Positions 1 to 6,886 are shown, counted from the first letter of the stretch. The stretch: 17,840 nucleotides of DNA from Rhodoluna limnophila (GCA_943326655.2 CALPUC020000003.1:1-17840); one strand, 5' to 3'. Notes: generated from the sequence alone by a model not told the origin. Numbers and translations: made by a program.

Positions 1-674
1 CCTCGGAGATTTCCAAGCAACTTGCACGAGGTGTTAAGGCGAATGAGATTGCAGTTCTCTATCGAGTGAATTCTCAATCTGAAGCTTTTGAGAAGGCTCT
101 GGCCGATCGTGGTATCGATTACCAGGTTCGCGGAGGCGAGAGATTCTTCAATCGCCCAGAGATTTTGCAGGTGATGCGATTGGTGCGAGCCGAGCTCATT
201 ACCCCGACTAACAAATCCCTTTACGAAGTTGTTTCGGATGCTTGCCGGGAATTGGGCTGGAAATCCAAAGAACCTGCGGAGTCTGGCGCAGCGCGCGAGA
301 AGTGGGAAGCATTGAATTCGTACCTCGCCATCGTCGACGAGATGCCCGAAGAGTCTTCTCTAGAAGATTTTGTCAAGGAAGTAGACGAGCGAGTGCGCTC
401 CCAGCATGAACCGATCAAGGCAGCCGTGACTATCTCCACTATTCACGCGGCCAAAGGTTTGGAGTGGGACTGCGTTTTTATGTCCGGGGTAAACGAGGGT
501 TTACTCCCAATTGGCTACGCCAAAACCGAGGCTGCTATTCACGAAGAACGTCGATTGTTTTACGTAGGCCTCACGAGAGCTAGAAAAGAGATTTCTCTGA
601 CTTACTCGCTACGTGATGCGATTAGCGGTCGAGAAAGAAGCCCTTCGCGGTTTCTGAACCTAATCTCCGCCTAA
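1..674 (+). CDS. UvrD/PcrA-family ATP-dependent DNA helicase, C-terminal part (5' end outside window; uvrD2-like)
   Basis: This is the C-terminal part of a superfamily 1A 3'-5' DNA helicase used in DNA repair. The reading frame is already open at base 3, so the gene starts upstream, and about 223 codons are visible. Motif IV is seen as VLYRVNSQSEAF, motif V as TIHAAKGLEWDCVF, and motif VI with its arginine finger as RRLFYVGLTRARKEI. The protein stops about 25 residues after motif VI, at RSPSRFLNLISA. There is therefore no room for the HRDC domain that mycobacterial UvrD2 carries. The uvrD2 assignment rests on the neighbours: as I recall, the E1-like, DUF2342, YlbL-like and UPF0182 genes follow uvrD2 in the same relative order in Mycobacterium tuberculosis. 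The stop codon lies inside the 3' end of the convergent neighbour, with a 15-bp overlap. Helicase identity is secure; the paralogue is less so. Confidence 0.9.
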   Translation, partial: SEISKQLARGVKANEIAVLYRVNSQSEAFEKALADRGIDYQVRGGERFFNRPEILQVMRLVRAELITPTNKSLYEVVSDACRELGWKSKEPAESGAAREKWEALNSYLAIVDEMPEESSLEDFVKEVDERVRSQHEPIKAAVTISTIHAAKGLEWDCVFMSGVNEGLLPIGYAKTEAAIHEERRLFYVGLTRARKEISLTYSLRDAISGRERSPSRFLNLISA

Positions 675-1679
675 CCTTTGGCAATTGCAGGCTGGATGAA
701 ACTGGGGTTCAGGCTCCGAAACGCGTCTAGTTTGAAGATTGAGACTCCAGTTCGTTCCGCCCGATCCAAAATCCGTGTATGTGGCAATGTTTCTGCAAGC
801 TATGGCAGTAGCCAAAAGTAGATTGGCGCCATCATCCAACTGGTCACGGCGCCCGGCCAACTGAATTGCCTCCTCAGCCCAACCAGATCTTTCTTCGGCA
901 AGCCACGTGTAACGACAGCCAAGGCAGGGGGTTTCACTTCTTGTGATGACGTTGGTTACCGAGATGGTTTCAAGTCGGTACTCGATTGCCACATGCGGAG
1001 TTTTGAGTTTCTCAAATTCAAATGGCAGAAAATGATGAGAAGCCGAGATGGCGCAAACAGTTTTTTGCGAGGGTTTAGCTTTGCCGAGCGGGAGTATGGA
1101 AACTTGAGACTTGCCGGTTTCGAGAAGGGCATTCGCAGCCGACATTCTTGCAACGCCGGCCAGGCTTTTCGGGTACCCAAGTTCGCCGTGATCACTTGGT
1201 GTTACTAGCCCGTAGTCGTTAGTCTCAAATTTTTGAAAACCCATTTCACTCAGCGCGCGAACTAGCGTGAGGCCGGTGCGATCAAGTTTTGGAATAGAGA
1301 TTCGGTGTCTGGCTCGATTTGCCAAAACTTCTGCGGGTGAGTGATCGGTTTGAAAACCAATCCTGATGAGTTCTGCGAATCTAGAATCAACCGATGAATT
1401 TAGCCCCGCGCGTTTTTCGCTAGAAACCAGGCTGGGTCGAAGAAGCTCGATCAACTTTAGGGTTTCGGCGAGTTCTAGGCCCACCGACCTTCCCACCAAC
1501 TCAACCTGATCGTTTGCCACTCCTTCAAATAGCAACTGAATCAGGCGCTCTTGAGAATTGTTCAAATCCTCGAGCCTCTGGTCGTTCCCACCCACTCCCA
1601 GTTGGAGAGTCCTTTCATTAATCCAGAGCGGCACCTTGGAGGGATTTATTTGAACAACCATCCCAGAATTGTCGTCCAA
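660..1679 (-). CDS. E1/ThiF-like protein of the TOMM cyclodehydratase (leader-peptide-binding) type, orphan
   Basis: This 339-residue protein resembles the E1/ThiF-like partner proteins of azol(in)e (TOMM) cyclodehydratases. Two cysteine pairs suited to structural zinc are visible: PCLGC (C252, C255) and HPACNC (C331, C333), the usual C-terminal layout of these proteins. Residues about 22-85 look like a small winged-helix region similar to a leader-peptide recognition element. The middle (about 125-180) looks like a worn Rossmann fold without a clear GxGxxG loop, so adenylation activity is doubtful. No YcaO gene or precursor peptide is visible nearby, so it is an orphan here. Similar stand-alone genes sit beside uvrD2 in other actinobacteria, as I recall. 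The start is uncertain: TTG at 1679 gives the full length, while ATG at 1661 would remove six residues, and neither has a strong Shine-Dalgarno sequence. It lies 34 bp downstream of the DUF2342 gene on the same strand. The function is unknown. Confidence 0.7.
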   Translation of the reverse strand: MDDNSGMVVQINPSKVPLWINERTLQLGVGGNDQRLEDLNNSQERLIQLLFEGVANDQVELVGRSVGLELAETLKLIELLRPSLVSSEKRAGLNSSVDSRFAELIRIGFQTDHSPAEVLANRARHRISIPKLDRTGLTLVRALSEMGFQKFETNDYGLVTPSDHGELGYPKSLAGVARMSAANALLETGKSQVSILPLGKAKPSQKTVCAISASHHFLPFEFEKLKTPHVAIEYRLETISVTNVITRSETPCLGCRYTWLAEERSGWAEEAIQLAGRRDQLDDGANLLLATAIACRNIATYTDFGSGGTNWSLNLQTRRVSEPEPQFHPACNCQRLGGD

Positions 1680-1685
1680 GAGTAA

Positions 1686-1699
1686 CTTCAGCTCTGAAG
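1686..1699. promoter_or_regulatory. 14-bp inverted repeat just upstream of the E1-like gene, possible operator
   Basis: The arms CTTCAG (1686-1691) and CTGAAG (1694-1699) are perfect inverted repeats separated by two bases. They lie 7 to 20 bp upstream of the TTG start of the minus-strand E1-like gene. On the minus strand the repeat would sit next to a candidate -10 element TAATCT (1703-1698). A regulator-binding role is inference; the symmetry itself is seen. Confidence 0.3.
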
Positions 1700-1700
1700 A

Positions 1701-1709
1701 TTATCCACA
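1701..1709 (+). promoter_or_regulatory. Perfect DnaA box (TTATCCACA)
   Basis: This 9-mer matches the DnaA-box consensus TTATNCACA exactly. It lies in the 34-bp gap between the two minus-strand genes and overlaps by three bases a candidate -10 element (minus strand, 1703-1698) for the E1-like gene. DnaA could therefore affect that promoter. A single box can arise by chance, so function is uncertain. Confidence 0.35.
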
Positions 1710-1713
1710 GACC

Positions 1714-3027
1714 CTAGTCGCCTAGAAGATCTCGAAGGTCTCTATCCATTTGGTCGGTTCCAGTTGCAATCCGCCCAATGAATCCCTCGACGTCATCCAC
1801 GTCTTCAGGATTAGGAAGTAGATCGGGATGGTCCCACAGTTGATCTCGTTTTACCGTACCCAAAGCAGCCGTTACCGCACGCCAGAAATCCGCAGCGTCG
1901 CGGCTTCGCTTCGGCTGTATGTCGAGACCCACGAGCGTTGAGAAGGTCGAACGCGCCGGGGAAGCGGTTGAGCGGCGACGAATAACTTCGCTGAGCGCGC
2001 TTTGGGTGGGAAGCAATTGCGTGGCCGACTCGGTCACTGCCACAACCCAGCCCTCAATCAGGGCCAGCAGGTGCTCGATGGAGGTAAGTGCTTGTAGTTG
2101 TTCTTCGGTTCGCTCGGCTAGAAGAGAACCTGATTCGAGAGCGCTTCTCAGCGCCTCGGCATTTTCCGGTGTGATGTCGTGGGCTAGGTCGCTCATCGCT
2201 TCGCCATCAATTCGAATTCCTTGAGCGTAATTCGTGATTTGGGCAATTATTGAATCTCTCAACCATCGGCTGTGCCTGAACAATCTGGCGTGGCTCAGTT
2301 CACGAATCGAGATGTAGATGAGGGCCTGATCTTCCGCGAGCGAATTGTCTGAGACAAAAGCATCAATATTCTGTGCCACTAGTGCTGCTCGAGACTCGGA
2401 GTAAAAAGGAAGCCCGATATCGCCGCCGGTGAGCACCTCTTGACTTAACTTTCCAAGTATTTGACCAAGCTGCATGGCGAAGAGAGTGCCCCCGGCCGAT
2501 CTCATTATTCCTCTGGCGCCTTTGGCTAGGCCGTCAAGCTCAGTCGGTAGATTCTGTTCGAGATTTTCCGAGAGAGCTTCAGCTACGCGTTCGGCAATTG
2601 GGCCAGCCAACGATTGGAACAGGGGAAGGGCGTCTAGAACCCAGAGTTCACGGGTGAGCAGTTTTGGCTCTTGAACAACGGCGCTCAGTGAAGTGGCTTG
2701 ATCTAGCCACAGATCCGCTATGTTGCCGGCCTTTTTTAGAGCGTTTCTCTGGGTTTCGGATACAGCGAAACCTCCGGATCTCGCTGCTGTTAGCGCCTGC
2801 TGCTCTGCCAACTTCCAGTTGACTCCCGCAACTGTTTGGCTTTCCCCTTCAACCAGGGCCCTCTTGAGTTGTTCCATTAGCGCCTTCAAGGCAATCGGGT
2901 CATTCGGAATGCCGGCGATGTTTGCCAGTTCGGCTGGGTCAAATGATCCGTTTTCGCTCAAGAACTCAGACAGGAACTTTGCGAAGTCCTCGGGGTTTAT
3001 CCCTTCGGGTTGGTTCTCTTCAGTCAA
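1714..3027 (-). CDS. DUF2342 / zincin-like metalloprotease family protein
   Basis: This 437-residue protein belongs to the actinobacterial DUF2342 (Zincin_2) family, which databases often label zinc-dependent metalloprotease or putative hydrolase. The family signature is visible as RELSHARLFRHSRWLR, giving possible metal ligands E243, H246 and H252. It does not match the classical HExxH pattern. The upstream segment with GTLFAMQLGQILGKL (about 180-195) and the downstream NYAQGIRIDGEAM are also typical. No signal peptide or membrane segment is evident, so it is probably cytoplasmic. The start is TTG at 3027, chosen because a strong Shine-Dalgarno sequence (AAGGAG, complement of 3033-3038) precedes it at good spacing and the N-terminus is acidic, as in homologues. 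It is divergent from the Lon-like protease gene, with 50 bp between start codons. The gene order recalls Rv3195/Rv3194c of M. tuberculosis. The family is secure; the enzymatic activity is unproven. Confidence 0.85.
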   Translation of the reverse strand: MTEENQPEGINPEDFAKFLSEFLSENGSFDPAELANIAGIPNDPIALKALMEQLKRALVEGESQTVAGVNWKLAEQQALTAARSGGFAVSETQRNALKKAGNIADLWLDQATSLSAVVQEPKLLTRELWVLDALPLFQSLAGPIAERVAEALSENLEQNLPTELDGLAKGARGIMRSAGGTLFAMQLGQILGKLSQEVLTGGDIGLPFYSESRAALVAQNIDAFVSDNSLAEDQALIYISIRELSHARLFRHSRWLRDSIIAQITNYAQGIRIDGEAMSDLAHDITPENAEALRSALESGSLLAERTEEQLQALTSIEHLLALIEGWVVAVTESATQLLPTQSALSEVIRRRSTASPARSTFSTLVGLDIQPKRSRDAADFWRAVTAALGTVKRDQLWDHPDLLPNPEDVDDVEGFIGRIATGTDQMDRDLRDLLGD

Positions 3028-3032
3028 CTTAT

Positions 3033-3038
3033 CTCCTT
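3033..3038 (-). promoter_or_regulatory. Strong ribosome binding site that supports a TTG start
   Basis: Read on the minus strand, AAGGAG ends five bases before the TTG at 3027. It supports use of that rare start codon for the DUF2342 gene. It contrasts with the many genes in this window that have no Shine-Dalgarno sequence. Confidence 0.7.
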
Positions 3039-3042
3039 AGCA

Positions 3043-3067
3043 CTAGGCTATCGCTTCGCTAGCCTAG
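3043..3067. promoter_or_regulatory. Inverted repeat carrying divergent -10-like elements
   Basis: The arms CTAGGCTA (3043-3050) and TAGCCTAG (3060-3067) are perfect inverted repeats with a 9-base spacer. The repeat fills the middle of the 50-bp gap between divergent genes. Each arm supplies a TAGCCT hexamer in -10 form (TANNNT), at 3060-3065 on the plus strand and 3050-3045 on the minus strand. On the plus strand TTAGCA (3037-3042) lies 17 bp upstream, a fair -35 match. A second plus-strand candidate, TAGGCT at 3065-3070, ends 7 bases before the GTG at 3078. Promoter function is inference from position and motif. Confidence 0.45.
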
Positions 3068-3077
3068 GCTGGTAAAA

Positions 3078-3872
3078 GTGAATAACGTTATGCGAAAAAA
3101 GGTGGGTTGGTCGCTAATCGCAGTTAGCGTACTAGGGCTGCTTTGGGGCTTGGAGCATGAAGCTCCCTACGCTATTGATAGTCCTGGTCCGGTTACCAAC
3201 GTCCTCGGTAGCAGCGATGGTACCGAGATTATTCAGCTGAACTTTTCGGCCGAAGAAACTGTTGGTTCCATCGACATGCTTACGGTTTCTGGAGACGGAA
3301 TTCCGGGCGATACCCCCACATATTTTGAAGTATTAGCAGCGCTTTTTTCGAACGACCAGGCGATATTTCCAATTGAGTCAGATTTTCCTGAGGGTAAAAA
3401 CATCTACGATTTTCTCGCCGAATCACGTAGGGATTTAAAGACCTCAATTGAGAATGCGTTGGCTGCGGCGCAAAGTGTTTTGCCGGTCGGCGTCGTGGAA
3501 TCGAGCGAGGTGAAAATCGAACTCAAAGATACTGGCGGGCCTTCCGCTGGTCTCGCGCTAGCGCTAGGAGTCGTCGACAAACTCACGCCCGGTTCGCTAA
3601 CCGGTGGAAAGTCCGTCGCTGTGACGGGCACCATAGACAAGGCCGGAGTGGTTGGAGAAATTGGGGGCATCCGACAAAAGATTTTCGGTGCAAAACGAAA
3701 CGGCGATGATTTCTTTTTGGTACCCGCCGGCAACTGCAGAGACTTTTTCCCTTGGCACCTTGAGTTAATCCGAGTGGTGCCCGTTCGTGATCTAAACGAT
3801 GCCTTGGATGCCTTAAAAGTAATTTCCGCCGATGGCGATATCGATAAGTTATCGACCTGTTCTGCCAAGTAG
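3078..3872 (+). CDS. Membrane-anchored Lon-like (S16) protease, YlbL type, apparently without a PDZ domain
   Basis: This 264-residue protein has one N-terminal membrane segment (about residues 9-25), a short linker beginning DSPGPVTNVLG, and a C-terminal Lon-type proteolytic domain. The S16 serine lies in DTGGPSAGLALAL (S156), and the partner lysine is probably K201 in GEIGGIRQKIFGAKR. This is the YlbL family, thought to act outside the membrane. Family members are usually about 340-360 residues, with a PDZ domain between the N-terminal region and the protease domain. Here the segment following FPEGKNIYDFL (ESRRDLKTSIENALAAAQ, where the PDZ normally starts) runs within about 20 residues into DTGGPSAG. 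The PDZ therefore seems to be deleted with the frame kept. The GTG at 3078 is used because a -10-like TAGGCT lies 7 bases upstream (leaderless); ATG at 3090 is an alternative. The UPF0182 gene follows after 9 bp and is probably cotranscribed. Confidence 0.85.
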   Translation: MNNVMRKKVGWSLIAVSVLGLLWGLEHEAPYAIDSPGPVTNVLGSSDGTEIIQLNFSAEETVGSIDMLTVSGDGIPGDTPTYFEVLAALFSNDQAIFPIESDFPEGKNIYDFLAESRRDLKTSIENALAAAQSVLPVGVVESSEVKIELKDTGGPSAGLALALGVVDKLTPGSLTGGKSVAVTGTIDKAGVVGEIGGIRQKIFGAKRNGDDFFLVPAGNCRDFFPWHLELIRVVPVRDLNDALDALKVISADGDIDKLSTCSAK

Positions 3873-3881
3873 ATTAGAGAC

Positions 3882-6686
3882 ATGAAACTTATGTCCATTC
3901 GCCCCGCCCAGCTTTCACTTATCATCCTGGTAGTTCTCGGGGCTATGTTTTTAGCGTCGACATCTTTCTACACCTCGGTTCTCTGGTATCGCCAGTTGGG
4001 CTTCGAGAACGTCTTGTTTACACAAATCTGGACTCAGTCAACACTTGTTATTACGGCTGGTTTAGTCGGGCTTTTAGTCTTTGGTCTAAATCTCTGGATA
4101 GCCAACCGAATGAAGCCGCTATACGCAAAAATGACCGGTGCGAATGATCTGTTGGCACCAATTCGCGAACAGTTTGAAGTTTTCCGCAAGTTAGTAATGC
4201 TAGCCGCCCCGATTGCCGTGGCTGTTTTGGCTGGTCTTGCTGCAGCTCCTCGATGGAAAGAGGCACTGCTTTTCCTAAACTCAACCGATACTGGAAAACT
4301 TGATCCCCAGTTCAATCTCGACGCGAGTTTCTACCTTTTTCAGCTGCCTTTCCTCGGAACCGCCGTCGACTTCATGTCGACCCTACTGGTTGTCACCACT
4401 CTCGCCATTTTGTTCATTCACCTAGTGAACAGAAACATTCGTTTTGCGGGTAAAGACACTCAAATTGGCAAGGGAGCCAGAATACAGATATCGATTTTGG
4501 CGGCTCTGTACCTCTTGTTCGAGTCTGGGTCGATTTGGCTAGACCAGTACAAGACACTAACTAGCGCCTCAGGTCTTTACACCGGTGCAACTTACGCAGA
4601 TGTTTTTGCTCAAATCCCAGGCCTACAGATTGTGGCTGGAATTGGAGTATTCGTAGCGATTTTGTTCCTGATTGCCGGGTTCATTGGCAAGTGGAGACTG
4701 CCGGTTATTGCTACCGGCCTGATGGTTGTTTCATCGCTAATTCTTGGCGGCATCTACCCATGGATGGTTCAAACCTTCCAAGTGGTTCCAAACGAGCGAA
4801 CTCTGGAAAGTGAATACATCGACAGGAACCTTGAGGCCACTCGCTTTGCTTACGGTTTGGAGGGCGTTGAAAAAATCGAATACAACGCGAAAACCACCGC
4901 AACCGAAGCCGACCTTCGCAATGATGCGGATACCACCGCCAACATTCGAATCCTCGATCCTCTACTGGTGTCAAGTTCGTTCCGTCAGCTTGAGCAATAC
5001 CGTCAGTACTACAACTTCACCAACGACCTAGACGTAGATCGGTACATCCTCGACGGCAAGATTCAAGACACAGTAATTGCTGCGCGTGAACTGAATCAAA
5101 GTGGTCTCGGTTCATCGCAGTCCTGGTTCAACAACGTCCTCGTTTACACACACGGTTACGGTCTGGTAGCTGCCTACGGTAACCAGCGCGACAGCGATGG
5201 CCAGCCGGTCTTCCTGCAAAAGGGAATCCCCACTGAGGGTCAGCTCGGCGAATACGAACCGAGAATTTATTTCGGTGAAAACTCGCCTCCGTACTCGATC
5301 GTCGGCGGCACCGGTAAAGACCGCGAGCTGGATTACCCGGGTGGCGCGGACAATGCCGAGCAAACCTACACAACCTTCAAGGGAAACGGTGGCCCGAAGC
5401 TAGATAACTTCTACGTTCGTTTGGCCTATGCCATCAAGTTCTCGAGCGAACAGCTGCTGCTATCCGACGCAATCAGTAATTCATCTCAGATTCTCTACGA
5501 CCGCAACCCTCTAGAGAGAGTTGCCGCGGCGGCTCCATACCTAACCCTCGACAGTGACATTTACCCAGCCGTTGTCGACGGGCGAATCAAGTGGATTGTC
5601 GACGGTTACACGACTTCGTCTCAGTATCCGTATTCACGCGCAGAGAACTACGGAGAAGCTGCCTCTGACTCCTCGATCACCATCGGAGGGCCAGACATCA
5701 ACTACATCCGTAACTCGGTTAAAGCAACTGTTGATGCCTACGACGGTTCAGTTCAGCTTTACGCTTGGGACACCGAAGACGCAATTCTGAAGACCTGGAT
5801 GAAGGCTTTTCCTGGCAACATTTCTCCAATTAGTGAAATGTCTGGATCCCTGCTCTCGCACGTAAGGTATCCAGCCGACTTGTTCAAGATTCAGCGCGGC
5901 ATCCTCGGTCAGTACCACGTAAACGAGGCTGGAGCGTTCTATTCACAACAGGATGCTTGGATGGTTCCAAACGACCCATCGAGCGACACCAATACCAGCG
6001 CTCTACAGCCGCCTTATTACCTAACCATGCAGGCTCCTGGCTCAGACAAGTCTGATTTCTCTCTCTACACCGGGTTCATTCCTAGGTCAACGGGAGAGGC
6101 AAACCGTAGCGTGCTCACCGGTTATCTCGTTGCCAACTCCGATGCCGGAGGTGCGGCTGGAAAGGTCGACAGTGGTTACGGAAAACTTCGACTACTAACC
6201 CTGCCGAAGAACTCGGTTGTACCAGGACCAGGACAGGTTCAGAACTCGTTTACAACTGACCCAGAGGTTTCTAGGCTTTTGAACCTGCTTCAGCAGGGTT
6301 CTACGAAGGTTCTCCGAGGTAACTTGCTCACACTTCCAGTTGGCGGTGGGTTGCTCTACGTTCAGCCGGTTTACATCCAATCGACCGGTGAAACAAGCTT
6401 CCCGCTTCTGAAGAAGGTGCTGGTTATGTTTGGCGACAAGATTGCATTCGAAGACACTCTAGAAGGGGCTCTCAACAGTCTCTTTGGTGAAGGTGCGGTA
6501 ACTCCGCCAATTGACGGTGGTACCGATCCAGACGTGTCCAGCTTGGCGAAGGCTCTGGCTGCTGCGCAAGCGGCACTGACTGCTCAAGACGAAGCGATGC
6601 GATCTGGCGACTGGGCAGCTTATGGAAAAGCGGCTCAAGCTCTAAAGGCTGCAATCGCTGCCGCTCAAAAAGCAGTTTCCAAGTAG
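3882..6686 (+). CDS. UPF0182 family large membrane protein
   Basis: This 934-residue protein is a typical UPF0182 (COG1615) member, whose function is unknown. Seven hydrophobic segments are visible in the first third, at about residues 10-32, 52-72, 106-124, 160-186, 203-220, 250-270 and 273-300. A very large hydrophilic, tyrosine- and asparagine-rich region follows that probably lies outside the cell, with family blocks such as PNERTLESEYIDRN and YPADLFKIQR. The C-terminus is an alanine-rich, probably helical tail (about 885-934) containing GDWAAYGKAAQALKAA. The length matches the family (about 900-1000). It starts 9 bp after the Lon-like protease gene, and the same pair is adjacent in many actinobacteria, which hints at a shared envelope role. 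ATG at 3882 lacks a clear Shine-Dalgarno sequence; ATG at 3891 is possible. The family call is firm; no activity can be assigned. Confidence 0.92.
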   Translation: MKLMSIRPAQLSLIILVVLGAMFLASTSFYTSVLWYRQLGFENVLFTQIWTQSTLVITAGLVGLLVFGLNLWIANRMKPLYAKMTGANDLLAPIREQFEVFRKLVMLAAPIAVAVLAGLAAAPRWKEALLFLNSTDTGKLDPQFNLDASFYLFQLPFLGTAVDFMSTLLVVTTLAILFIHLVNRNIRFAGKDTQIGKGARIQISILAALYLLFESGSIWLDQYKTLTSASGLYTGATYADVFAQIPGLQIVAGIGVFVAILFLIAGFIGKWRLPVIATGLMVVSSLILGGIYPWMVQTFQVVPNERTLESEYIDRNLEATRFAYGLEGVEKIEYNAKTTATEADLRNDADTTANIRILDPLLVSSSFRQLEQYRQYYNFTNDLDVDRYILDGKIQDTVIAARELNQSGLGSSQSWFNNVLVYTHGYGLVAAYGNQRDSDGQPVFLQKGIPTEGQLGEYEPRIYFGENSPPYSIVGGTGKDRELDYPGGADNAEQTYTTFKGNGGPKLDNFYVRLAYAIKFSSEQLLLSDAISNSSQILYDRNPLERVAAAAPYLTLDSDIYPAVVDGRIKWIVDGYTTSSQYPYSRAENYGEAASDSSITIGGPDINYIRNSVKATVDAYDGSVQLYAWDTEDAILKTWMKAFPGNISPISEMSGSLLSHVRYPADLFKIQRGILGQYHVNEAGAFYSQQDAWMVPNDPSSDTNTSALQPPYYLTMQAPGSDKSDFSLYTGFIPRSTGEANRSVLTGYLVANSDAGGAAGKVDSGYGKLRLLTLPKNSVVPGPGQVQNSFTTDPEVSRLLNLLQQGSTKVLRGNLLTLPVGGGLLYVQPVYIQSTGETSFPLLKKVLVMFGDKIAFEDTLEGALNSLFGEGAVTPPIDGGTDPDVSSLAKALAAAQAALTAQDEAMRSGDWAAYGKAAQALKAAIAAAQKAVSK

Positions 6687-6700
6687 CTCACGATTAGTGC

Positions 6701-6706
6701 TAAACT
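6701..6706 (+). promoter_or_regulatory. -10 element of the tRNA-Met promoter
   Basis: TAAACT ends 10 bases before the first base of the mature tRNA and fits the actinobacterial -10 pattern. No convincing -35 is visible. The same hexamer precedes the htrA-like gene. It gives the tRNA its own transcript, separate from the UPF0182 gene that ends at 6686. Confidence 0.5.
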
Positions 6707-6716
6707 GAACTCACAC

Positions 6717-6790
6717 CGCGGGGTGGAGCAGTTCGGTAGCTCGCCGGGCTCATAACCCGGAGGTCGTAGGTTCAAATCCTGCCTCCGCAA
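6717..6790 (+). tRNA. Initiator tRNA-Met (anticodon CAT)
   Basis: The cloverleaf folds fully. The acceptor strand CGCGGGG pairs with CTCCGCA, leaving the C1:A72 mismatch that marks initiator tRNAs. The anticodon stem carries the three G:C pairs (GGG/CCC) used for P-site selection around CTCATAA, and the T loop is TTCAAAT. The discriminator base is A at 6790, followed by CTA, so the CCA end is not encoded and must be added enzymatically. One G:U wobble is present in the acceptor stem. It stands alone between its own promoter and a terminator. Confidence 0.96.
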
Positions 6791-6796
6791 CTAGAT

Positions 6797-6835
6797 AACA
6801 AACCCAGTTCTGAAAAGACTGGGTTTGTTTCTTTT
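6797..6835 (+). terminator. Rho-independent terminator after tRNA-fMet
   Basis: A perfect 12-bp stem (AACAAACCCAGT at 6797-6808 and its complement at 6818-6829) encloses a 9-base loop. It is followed by a T-rich tract, TCTTTT. It is the strongest hairpin terminator I noticed in the window and ends the single-tRNA transcript. Confidence 0.88.
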
Positions 6836-6838
6836 AAC

Positions 6839-6847
6839 TGTGAATAA
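6839..6847 (-). promoter_or_regulatory. Perfect DnaA box (TTATTCACA on the minus strand)
   Basis: TGTGAATAA is the exact complement of a DnaA-box 9-mer of the TTATNCACA form. It lies between the tRNA terminator and the next gene, about 28 bp upstream of that gene's -10 candidate. A role in regulation or as a DnaA titration site is possible; a chance match cannot be excluded. Confidence 0.3.
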
Positions 6848-6874
6848 CTTCTCAGGTCACTTGGGGTTTTCAAC

Positions 6875-6880
6875 TACTGT
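6875..6880 (+). promoter_or_regulatory. -10 element placing transcription start at the ATG of the secreted protein gene
   Basis: TACTGT ends six bases before the ATG at 6887. This is the spacing expected when the transcript starts at or next to the start codon. No Shine-Dalgarno sequence is present, which agrees with a leaderless mRNA. Confidence 0.4.
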
Positions 6881-6886
6881 CTTTGC

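Noticed and set aside
4034..4315. Antisense open frames across the UPF0182, htrA and argS genes (for example 4034-4315, 8033-8413, 13852-14388)
   Set aside because: They lie opposite genes with strong family evidence, show no recognisable domains, and their composition looks like the complement of the sense codons.
1701..6847. The two DnaA boxes as part of a replication origin
   Set aside because: They are 5 kb apart, each is single, there is no AT-rich unwinding region, and dnaA, dnaN and other origin genes are absent.
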